Assembly: GCF_003020125.1 (NCBI RefSeq)
Contig: NZ_PYFW01000003.1
Span: 800,092-864,091, forward strand
Direction: 5' to 3'
Origin: Bradyrhizobium sp. MOS003
Lineage (GTDB): Bacteria; Pseudomonadota; Alphaproteobacteria; Rhizobiales; Xanthobacteraceae
Length of the DNA: 64,000 nucleotides
Position numbers and translations under genes: made by a program. A model generated the notes under the pieces. That model saw only the letters and a program-made list of their open reading frames with translations. It searched no databases and was not told the origin of the DNA. This document shows, one piece after another, positions 9,596 to 16,480 of this stretch (its first letter is position 1; each line of letters opens with the position of its first letter).

Positions 9596-9877
9596 ATGAG
9601 ATTATTCCCTGTCGTTTGTGTTGCCGTCTGTATTGGACTGTCGGGCACCGCGTCAGCCCGCGGTGGTACGGGATCGCATATGTCGATGGGTGGCGGCGGT
9701 ACGCTCGGTACGAGCGCTGCCGCGCCGGGAACGAACTCGCTCGGTACCGCACTTCCAGCGTCGGACGGCGGCGGCCACGTGACGAAAGGGCCGTTGCTCG
9801 GCACGGACCCGACCATCGACAAGGAAGACGCCCGGCTCGAGAAGATGCTGGAAGGATCGATCTGCCGCGGCTGCTGA
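9596..9877 (+). CDS. Small secreted Gly/Ser-rich protein with C-terminal CRGC
   Basis: A 93-residue protein. The ATG at 9596 is preferred over an in-frame GTG nine bases upstream because CTGGAG lies 8 bases before it. Residues 1-21 form a signal peptide (FPVVCVAVCIGLSGTASA). The mature part is Gly/Ser-rich, then changes to a charged segment TIDKEDARLEKMLEGSICRGC. The terminal Cys pair could form a disulfide or bind metal. It is the third small secreted low-complexity gene in this 1.5 kb. Function unknown. Confidence 0.65.
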   Translation: MRLFPVVCVAVCIGLSGTASARGGTGSHMSMGGGGTLGTSAAAPGTNSLGTALPASDGGGHVTKGPLLGTDPTIDKEDARLEKMLEGSICRGC

Positions 9878-10169
9878 AGAGCAGACGTCGCCGGCCTCGT
9901 TCGGAGAGCCTCCGATATGCGATCGATTGGAGGATAGGGCTGTCGAACCCGGCAGGTGATTCTCAAATCGCACGAGATATTTCGAGTAAGCCGCGAAGGC
10001 GGCGGATAGGCCTCCCGTTGGCCGTACGCGCCCAAACGTGCCTTCGTGAAATTGACGTTGGGTTTCAGAAGATCGTGACGGTGGCCGCCGGCTACAAGGA
10101 ACCCGCACCGCTCGGCGAAACGGGCCGTGTGGCCGTCCGTAGGCGGCTTACGCATCGCGAGGACAAGTG

Positions 10170-11225
10170 ATGAAGCAATCAGGCAACTTGCCGCGTTCGG
10201 GCTTCGGCTCGCTCGTATTGATTGCGGCTGTGCTCGGAGGCGGCGCCGCCGCGTTCGCATATACCGCAGGCTGGCTCTCGCCCGGGCGCCTCACCCCGGA
10301 GCGGATGATCGCGGCGCTGGCGCCTCCGGGAGGGGCGCCGCTGGGGCACCGGCGGAATCATGCCAAGGGAATCTGCTTCACCGGAGCCTTCGAGGCGAAC
10401 GGAAACGGCGCCGAACTCTCTCGTGCCAGGATCTTTGAGCGCGGCAAGTATTTGGCGGTGGGCCGCTTCAATCTCGGCACCACAGATCCGAACGCCGTGG
10501 ATGCAACCGCGCGCGTGCGGGGTTTGGGATTGCAGATCACCGCGGCGGACGGCGAAGAGTGGCGGATGGCGCTGATTAATCCGCCGTTTTTCGCGGTGTC
10601 CACGCCGCAAGCGTTCCACGACCTGCTGATTGCATCCGGCCAGAAAGATCCGGAAGCGATGAAGGCGTTCATCCAGTCCAATCCGGAATTCGCTGCCTTC
10701 GCGGCCTGGGCGAAGACGGCGCCCTGGACCGAGAGTTATGCCCAGGATGCTTACCACGGGCTCAACAGTTTCATCTTCACGGATGCACGCGGCGGCGAGC
10801 GGACGGTGCGATGGTCGTTGCTCCCGGCCGCTCCGGCCGTACCGATATCACAGGCCGAACTGGAAAGGCGCGGGCCGGATTTCCTCGAGCAGGAGATAAC
10901 GGAGCGCATCCGCACCGACGGCCCGCAGCGCTGGACCATGGTCACGACGGTCGCCGGTCCCGGCGATCCCACCGCAGACCCGAGCAAGGCCTGGCCGGAG
11001 GGCCGCCGGACGGTGCAGGTCGGAACGCTCGTCGTGCAGCGGATCGAACAGGAGCGGGACGGGCCGTGTCGCGACATCAACTTCGATCCGACCGTGCTGC
11101 CGAAGGGAATTCGGGTGTCGGACGATCCGTTCCCGGCCGCGCGCTCGTCGGTCTACCGCAAATCCTACGATCTTCGTGCGGCAGAAGCCGGCAGCTATCC
11201 GCGAACCGAGGTCGCCAAGCCATGA
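10170..11225 (+). CDS. Catalase-family peroxidase, membrane anchored
   Basis: A 351-residue member of the catalase superfamily (SrpA-like, 'catalase family peroxidase'). An N-terminal hydrophobic segment (about 12-35) probably anchors it with the heme domain outside. Catalytic His lies in RRNHAKG; the STPQAFHDLL segment and a proximal RxxxY (RSSVY) near the C-terminus fit the heme fold. It is shorter than true catalases, as in this subfamily, which usually act as peroxidases. The start at 10170 follows GCGAGGA. The stop overlaps the start of the cytochrome b561 gene (ATGA), suggesting the cytochrome supplies electrons. Confidence 0.85.
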   Translation: MKQSGNLPRSGFGSLVLIAAVLGGGAAAFAYTAGWLSPGRLTPERMIAALAPPGGAPLGHRRNHAKGICFTGAFEANGNGAELSRARIFERGKYLAVGRFNLGTTDPNAVDATARVRGLGLQITAADGEEWRMALINPPFFAVSTPQAFHDLLIASGQKDPEAMKAFIQSNPEFAAFAAWAKTAPWTESYAQDAYHGLNSFIFTDARGGERTVRWSLLPAAPAVPISQAELERRGPDFLEQEITERIRTDGPQRWTMVTTVAGPGDPTADPSKAWPEGRRTVQVGTLVVQRIEQERDGPCRDINFDPTVLPKGIRVSDDPFPAARSSVYRKSYDLRAAEAGSYPRTEVAKP

Positions 11226-11785
11226 GCAACGCGCATCATCGTTTCGCTCCGATCCAGCGGTTCTTGCACTGGCTGATGGCGGCTTGCATCATTGCCATGC
11301 TCTTCATCGGCGTCGGCATGGTATCCACGGTGGCACCGACATATCTGCCGCTGATCCTGATCCACAAGACGCTCGGTGTCACGCTTCTGGTCCTCGTCCT
11401 GATCAGGCTGGCGCTGCGGCTTCATTACGGCGCGCCGCCATTGCCGGAAGATCTTCCGCCGGCGATCAGGCTGGGAGCGCGATTGTCACATCTCGCGCTG
11501 TATGGCCTCATGATTGTCATGCCGCTGCTGGGTCTCGGTATGCTCTGGGCCGCGGCCTATCCGGTTGTCCTGTATGGCGGGATTGAAATTCCGGCGGTGC
11601 TGCCGCAGAGCGACCGCGCGCACACGCTGCTGTGGAGTGCTCATTTTTATCTGGGCTTCGCCTTCTTTGCCATCGTGCTGCTGCATCTGGCGGCGGCGCT
11701 GTTCCACGCCTTGGTTCGCCGTGATGGCGTGTTCGGGACGATGGCACTCTTCACACTGCGGAACAGGACGACGCCGTCGGAATGA
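11222..11785 (+). CDS. Cytochrome b561 family protein
   Basis: A 187-residue di-heme membrane cytochrome with four transmembrane helices. Candidate heme ligands are visible in IQRFLHWLM (helix 1), LILIHKTLGV (helix 2) and HFYLGFAFFAIVLLHL (helix 4). ATGA overlap with the preceding catalase-family gene implies coupled translation and a functional pair: the cytochrome could pass quinol electrons to the membrane-anchored peroxidase. This pairing is inference from context and family knowledge. Confidence 0.88.
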   Translation: MSNAHHRFAPIQRFLHWLMAACIIAMLFIGVGMVSTVAPTYLPLILIHKTLGVTLLVLVLIRLALRLHYGAPPLPEDLPPAIRLGARLSHLALYGLMIVMPLLGLGMLWAAAYPVVLYGGIEIPAVLPQSDRAHTLLWSAHFYLGFAFFAIVLLHLAAALFHALVRRDGVFGTMALFTLRNRTTPSE

Positions 11786-11848
11786 ACCCTTCGTGCGCCG
11801 ACGAGGCGCGCCGCCGATCTTTTTCAATCTCCAACAAGGACGACGATC

Positions 11849-12349
11849 ATGACGAAAGCAGATATCCAGACTCCGACGGATCTCGGGGCCAATGCGAACC
11901 GCGACATCCCAGCCGCGCTGAGAGCGTTGCTGGCTGACGTCTTCGCGCTGTACCTGAAAACCAAGAACTTTCACTGGCACGTGTCGGGCCGGCACTTTCG
12001 CGACTATCACCTGATGCTCGACGAGCAGTCCGAGCAGATCTTTGCCATGACCGACGATATTGCCGAACGGGCACGCAAGATCGGCGGAACGACTCTGCGC
12101 TCGATCGGCCAGATTGCGCGCGAGCAGCGCATTCTCGATAACGACGCCGACTATGTCGATCCGCAGGACATGCTCGCCGAGCTTCGCAGCGACAATCAGC
12201 AACTGACGCAGGAGATGCGTCGGGTCCACGAGCTCTGCGACGAATACGGCGATGTCGCGACCGCGAGCCTACTGGAGAACTGGATCGACGAGACGGAGCG
12301 GCGGATCTGGTTCCTCTACGAGAGCGGCCGAAGCGGTACGAACTCGTAA
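11849..12349 (+). CDS. dps: Dps-family DNA-protecting ferritin
   Basis: A 166-residue Dps protein. The inter-subunit ferroxidase motif is visible: FHWHVSGRHFRDYHLMLDEQ supplies the His and the Asp/Glu ligands. The length and four-helix pattern match the family. It oxidises Fe(II) with hydrogen peroxide, stores the iron and protects DNA. AAGGACG precedes the start. It follows the peroxidase/b561 pair, consistent with a peroxide-defence group. Confidence 0.92.
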   Translation: MTKADIQTPTDLGANANRDIPAALRALLADVFALYLKTKNFHWHVSGRHFRDYHLMLDEQSEQIFAMTDDIAERARKIGGTTLRSIGQIAREQRILDNDADYVDPQDMLAELRSDNQQLTQEMRRVHELCDEYGDVATASLLENWIDETERRIWFLYESGRSGTNS

Positions 12350-12369
12350 GGATTGGGTGGGTTCGTGCG

Positions 12370-12594
12370 GCCGATCGCACCACATCGAGGTCGCGATCGG
12401 TGACCGGAAAGGCAGCGATGATCGGTGCGTTGGTCGTCGTTGCCGTTTCTGCGCCGAACGCGCTCGCTATCCAGGCAGCGGATGAGGCGGGAATTACGCT
12501 TCTCGCCGTGGCCCGCGATGATGGATACGCCGTATTCTCGCATCCGCACCGCGTCCTTCTGCCGGAAGAAGCGGTGCCGCGCGCTGGCTGCTGA
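12370..12594 (+). pseudogene. fdhD: fdhD remnant (C-terminal fragment)
   Basis: An open frame of ~75 codons reads TSR, then KAAMIGALVVVAVSAPNALA, then GITLLAVARDDGYAVFSHPHR and a stop at 12592-12594. This is the C-terminal part of FdhD, the sulfurtransferase that activates formate dehydrogenase (family pattern TSR-x-S, then VAVSAPTALA, then GITLVAVAR). The N-terminal two thirds, including the catalytic Cys region, are absent; upstream sequence goes directly into dps. There is no ribosome site at a useful start. I call it a decayed fragment. Confidence 0.7.
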
Positions 12595-12641
12595 CATCGC
12601 GGACCTGCAAACATGACGATACAAGCTGTATCAACGGAGCC

Positions 12642-12908
12642 TCTGACCAGGGCAAGCGTCAAGGCCGACGCTCCGGAGCAGTCACCGTCACTGGAAACAT
12701 ACGACGGGCCATCGATCAGTTGGTCGCGGCGTCGGATCGCGATGCGGCTCGCGGTGCACGAACCATGCTCGTGCTCTGCCTGATGTTCCTGTTGGGGGCC
12801 GCCGCCGGCGGCTGCGTGACGAGATGGCTGGGCGGGTGGAGCCTCCCTCTGCCGATCGCATCATCGGCATGGGTTCTCTGGCTCTGCCGCAAGCGAAGCT
12901 GTTCGTGA
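12642..12908 (+). pseudogene. Possible DUF1275 (YoaK-like) membrane protein remnant
   Basis: The frame reads SGAVTVTGNIRRAIDQLVAA, then MLVLCLMFLLGAAAGG, ending in VLWLCRKR before a stop at 12906-12908. The TVTGN signature followed by a hydrophobic LGAAAGG helix and a last helix is reminiscent of the C-terminal half of DUF1275 proteins. There is no plausible start or ribosome site and no N-terminal helices. It sits directly after the fdhD fragment, so the whole 12.37-12.91 kb stretch looks like decayed DNA. The family call is tentative. Confidence 0.35.
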
Positions 12909-13010
12909 TGACGTCACGCGCGCTCGTTGCGGGCGCCGCGCGTCTGCCGGCGGGTCCCCCTGCGGTCGATCGCTGTAGATCGCAGTAGGGCACGAACCAC
13001 GGACAAGAAG

Positions 13011-13034
13011 AAAGGTGCCGGCTTCGGCACCTTT
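13011..13034 (-). terminator. Rho-independent terminator of the bicupin gene
   Basis: A perfect 10-bp inverted repeat, AAAGGTGCCG / CGGCACCTTT, with a 4-base loop lies 29 bases beyond the stop of the bicupin gene. On the minus strand the stem is followed by CTTCTTGTCC, a moderate T-rich tail. Confidence 0.75.
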
Positions 13035-13062
13035 CTCGTTCCGGCCCCCGTATGGCCTTGCT

Positions 13063-14310
13063 TCAGGATTTGGGCATGACGCCGGGGCCGTTGTCCGGCC
13101 ATTGAGCGATCAGCTTCTCGTCAATGTTGAAGTGCTGGGCCACCAGCTTGGGCGGCGTGTGTGTCAGCCAGTTGGAGAGCGAGACCTCCTCGTAGCGGGG
13201 CGCACGGAATACGCCGATGAATTGGAGTTCGGTGTCGCCGACATTCTCGACATAATGGCCGAGATTGCGCCGGACATAGCCGATGTCGCCGGCTGCGAAA
13301 TCCGTCGTCCGCGCGTTCGGGCCGGTGTCGAACACCGTCATGCGCGCCTTACCCTTGATGTAGTACTGCCACTCGTCGGCGTTCGGATGCCAGTGCATCT
13401 CCCGGACCGCTCCCGGCGGCATCGTCACCAGTGCCGCGGCGATGGTCGTGGATACCTTGAAGTTGCTGCTGTCGGCGACGCGGATGCTGCCGGCGGAGCT
13501 CTCCTTCACCGGTGCCGAACTGGCGAGCGAATGGATGAACGGGTAGGGCGGTGCCTCCGCATGCTTGGCGACCGCCGCGCGATCCGCGGCGAGATCGCCG
13601 GGCACCGTTCCCTGGAAGATCCAGAGATTGTTCAGCGGAATCTTGGCGAAGGCGCCGGCCGGCACGCCGAAGTTCTTCGCCAGCACCTCGGGCGGCGTAT
13701 GGGCAAGCCAGTCGGTCACCAGCAGCGTGTTGAACTCATTGGCGTGGCCGTCATCGAAGCAGATCACGAATTCGCAGCCGTCGGGACCCAATCCCTGCAG
13801 TGAATGCGGCGCGCCCGGCGGAAAATACCAGAGGTCGCCGGCCTTGAGGTCGCCGACATAAGGGCGCCCCTGCGTGTCGAGCACGGTGATGCGGCAGCTG
13901 CCATAGGTCATGATCGCCCATTCGGCCGCCTGATGCCAATGCAGCTCGCGGATGCCGCCGGCGGACAGCCGCATGTTGACGCCGGAGATCTCCTTCGAGA
14001 TGGCGAAGTCCGCGACGGTGACCTGACGAGCCCAGCCGCCATTCTGGATGCGCCTCGGCGCATTGTTGAACGAGGCCCAATCCATCGCCTGGCCCCCAAC
14101 GTCGGTCGCCGGCGGGGTTTGTGCGGAGGGGAATTGCTTTGCCAATTCAGGGTTTTGTGGACCGGGATCGGTCAGGCTGCCGGGGCTCCTGGCGTTGACG
14201 GCACCTTGCGGAGGCTCGTTCGGGTTGCCGAAGGTTGCGGCCTGCGCGCTGGAACCGACCATGGCGGCGCCTGCCGCGGACATTGCCAGCAAATCACGTC
14301 GTGAAAACAT
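13063..14310 (-). CDS. Oxalate decarboxylase family bicupin, Tat-exported
   Basis: A 415-residue bicupin with a Tat signal (SRRDLLAMSAAGAAMVG, cleavage near AQA). The N-terminal cupin has HWHQAAE (His124, His126, Glu130) and a later His in PPGAPHSL. The C-terminal cupin has HWHPNADE (His306, His308, Glu313) and LGHYVENVG. Both are Mn sites in OxdC, which converts oxalate to formate and CO2. The lid between cupin halves reads NEFNT (191-195) where Bacillus OxdC has SENST; the proposed proton donor Glu is kept (Glu192). I chose 14310 because GGAGCG precedes it and the Tat motif begins there. Product formate gives a link to the neighbouring fdhD fragment. Confidence 0.88.
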   Translation of the reverse strand: MFSRRDLLAMSAAGAAMVGSSAQAATFGNPNEPPQGAVNARSPGSLTDPGPQNPELAKQFPSAQTPPATDVGGQAMDWASFNNAPRRIQNGGWARQVTVADFAISKEISGVNMRLSAGGIRELHWHQAAEWAIMTYGSCRITVLDTQGRPYVGDLKAGDLWYFPPGAPHSLQGLGPDGCEFVICFDDGHANEFNTLLVTDWLAHTPPEVLAKNFGVPAGAFAKIPLNNLWIFQGTVPGDLAADRAAVAKHAEAPPYPFIHSLASSAPVKESSAGSIRVADSSNFKVSTTIAAALVTMPPGAVREMHWHPNADEWQYYIKGKARMTVFDTGPNARTTDFAAGDIGYVRRNLGHYVENVGDTELQFIGVFRAPRYEEVSLSNWLTHTPPKLVAQHFNIDEKLIAQWPDNGPGVMPKS

Positions 14311-14471
14311 CTGGGGTCGCTCCTGAAAAAATGTCGAAGCCCTCCGTAGCGACGGGGCTCCAACCGCCAACCCTAGTTTTCGTTTGCCGTTTCAGCTTCC
14401 GGGAACGGCGTTGCTTTTGCCGGAATGCATGGCTGCAGCGACCAGCCCGCGACCCGCTCAGCTTTACGCCG

Positions 14472-15962
14472 TCATACAAGGGCGTCCCGATCCGCCTGGT
14501 GCGTTGGGCTGCTCCCGGAGGATAGCGGCAGCGTAAACCAGAAGCGGGCGCCGCCATCGGCGCCATGGCCGTGGGCGCCAATCCGGCCGCCGTGCGCCTC
14601 GACGATCGACCGGCAGATCGATAGTCCCATGCCCATCCCGCTGTCCTTGGTCGTGAAAAAGCTTTCGAACAACCGATCGAGATGTTCGGCGGCAATGCCG
14701 GGACCGTTGTCTTCCACGGAGCAGCACAGCGTGGCCGCGTCTTGCGTGACCGTGCTGATGACAATCCTGCGATCGCCATATCCAGCCTGCGTCAGCGCCT
14801 GCACCGCGTTGATGGTCAGGTTGACGATCACCTGTTGGAGCTGGGTGCGGTCACCGAGCACCTGTGGCGCGCTCGGCTCGGGTTGGTGCAAAATGCTCAC
14901 GCTGCGGGATTCCATCTCGTGTCGCAGGAAGAGAAGCGCTTCGCGGATGATCGCGTCGAACGACAGCGATGCCTGCTCGGGCACTTTCCGGGAAGCCATC
15001 CCGTGAACGCGCGCCACGATGTTCGCGGCGCGCTGAGCATCCACGACGATGTTCTCGATGGTCTTGCGGATCTCGACGATATCGGGCGTGGGCCTGTTCA
15101 GCCACCGCAGCCCGGCGGCGCCGTTGGTTGCGATGGCGGCCAGCGGCTGGTTGACCTCGTGCGCGATCGAGGCGGTGAGCTCGCCGAGCATCGAGACGCG
15201 CGCGGCATGCGCGAACTCAGCCCGTACCTGCTGGAGCTTCTGCTGGGCGCGAACACGCTGTGAGATGTCGATGGTGCCGACCAGGCTGATTTCGAGGTCG
15301 ATGATGGGGCCGACGCGGGCCGTCGTGAAGAGGACGTCGACGATACGGCCGTCCCAGGTGACCATCTGGGTCTCTTCCTCGAAGTTCGTCTCGCCGCGAT
15401 AGCGTGACTCCATGGCCCGCCGGAACGTATCGGGACGTTCCTTCCAGGTCTCGGCCATGGAAGGTCCGACATAGTCGCTGACGCCGCCTCCGAACATCTG
15501 GACGGCCCGTTCGTTGGCCTCCTGAAACGAGAGCGCGTCCATGCAGGTCCGGAGGAACTCGGGATGGCTGTCGAAATAGGGGCCGAGGTCCTTGACCCCT
15601 TCGCGGCGCAATTTACGGAACAGCACGACCAGCCTGCTGGCGTCGAGCTGATGGAATGCGATCGGCATGCGGCTGAACAGATGGCGATATCGCTGCTCGC
15701 TCCGCTCCAGCTCGGTATGGGCCTTCTTCCGGGCGGTGATGGTCAGGCTGATCACCACGAGCGAAGCCGTTATTGAGGCGGCGAATGCGATCGATGTGAA
15801 ATTGAAGCCGAGCAGGGAAGACGTGAACGACAACAAGCTCAGGGCAACACTACCCCACGCCCACAGTGGAGCGCGATTCCGCTTGGGCCAGCCTGGGAGT
15901 ACGCGGCGCCACCATCGCTGGGGCTTTACGGGCGTGGAGCCGTCCAGGCGTTCGAGCGTCAT
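14472..15962 (-). CDS. PAS sensor histidine kinase, orphan (FixL-type)
   Basis: A 496-residue kinase. Two membrane segments (about 34-54 and 56-76) come first, then a PAS-like region (about 90-245, with EANERAVQMFGG and the beta-strand pair ending VGTIDISQRVRAQQKL). The H-box GELTASIAHEVNQPLAAI follows, then VNLTINAVQAL, DNGPGIAAEH and GMGMGLSICRSIVEAHGG. The HisKA/HATPase half is of the FixL/DctB type. No response regulator is adjacent. Its input domain resembles that of the kinase at 24680-26590. Signal unknown; no heme-binding PAS His is evident. Confidence 0.88.
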   Translation of the reverse strand: MTLERLDGSTPVKPQRWWRRVLPGWPKRNRAPLWAWGSVALSLLSFTSSLLGFNFTSIAFAASITASLVVISLTITARKKAHTELERSEQRYRHLFSRMPIAFHQLDASRLVVLFRKLRREGVKDLGPYFDSHPEFLRTCMDALSFQEANERAVQMFGGGVSDYVGPSMAETWKERPDTFRRAMESRYRGETNFEEETQMVTWDGRIVDVLFTTARVGPIIDLEISLVGTIDISQRVRAQQKLQQVRAEFAHAARVSMLGELTASIAHEVNQPLAAIATNGAAGLRWLNRPTPDIVEIRKTIENIVVDAQRAANIVARVHGMASRKVPEQASLSFDAIIREALLFLRHEMESRSVSILHQPEPSAPQVLGDRTQLQQVIVNLTINAVQALTQAGYGDRRIVISTVTQDAATLCCSVEDNGPGIAAEHLDRLFESFFTTKDSGMGMGLSICRSIVEAHGGRIGAHGHGADGGARFWFTLPLSSGSSPTHQADRDALV

Positions 15963-16063
15963 ACGAAATGTCTAACGCGACGTTGAAGGGCCGTCTTTTG
16001 CAATCTGGCAGGTCCCTTGTCAAAGCGCACGAGGTCGAGATCGGCTGCTCGCCGGCCGCGAGG

Positions 16064-16480
16064 CTAGGCCATCTCTGCTGTTGGTTTTGTCACGTCGAAC
16101 CGCCGCTCGAACTCGGCGACATCGACTACGCCGCGCCGATGGGTGCCGTCGCCGATCTTGCGGCTGCCCTCCCAGGCCTCGATTTCGAACAGCACGCTCT
16201 TGGCCTCGACCGCGATCACCCGCGCGATCGCGCGCACCGTGCGGCCGACCGGCGTTGCGGCGAGGTGGCGGATATTGACCATCATCCCGACGCTGACATG
16301 GCCTGCGGGCAGGAACGGCTGCACCGCCGATCCGGCGGCCATTTCCATGTGCAGGATCATCATCGGCGTGCCGTAGACCGCCGGCATGCCTGGTATCACG
16401 TGGCCGACCGTCATCTCGGGCGTGACGGCCACCAGTCTCTCTGCGGTCATGCCGGCCGTCACCTTCTCAAGCGGATTCAT
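16064..16480 (-). CDS. Thioesterase, FlK (fluoroacetyl-CoA thioesterase)-like hot-dog protein
   Basis: A 138-residue single hot-dog domain. It matches the FlK-like group: TPEMTVGHVIPGMPAVYGTP, then SVGMMVNIRHLAATPVGRTV and KIGDGTHRRGVVDV. The catalytic-triad positions of FlK (Thr, Glu, His) are represented by T/E near EMAAG and H in NIRHLAATP. It would hydrolyse a small acyl-CoA; the real substrate is unknown. Its start lies inside the end of the RND pump gene (14-base overlap), making it the last cistron of a four-gene overlapping operon. Why a thioesterase travels with a pump is unclear. Confidence 0.75.
   Translation of the reverse strand: MNPLEKVTAGMTAERLVAVTPEMTVGHVIPGMPAVYGTPMMILHMEMAAGSAVQPFLPAGHVSVGMMVNIRHLAATPVGRTVRAIARVIAVEAKSVLFEIEAWEGSRKIGDGTHRRGVVDVAEFERRFDVTKPTAEMA

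Noticed and set aside
12613..12783. A 56-codon frame starting ATG after the fdhD fragment
   Set aside because: No ribosome site or recognisable motif, and the overlapping frame looks more like a gene remnant.
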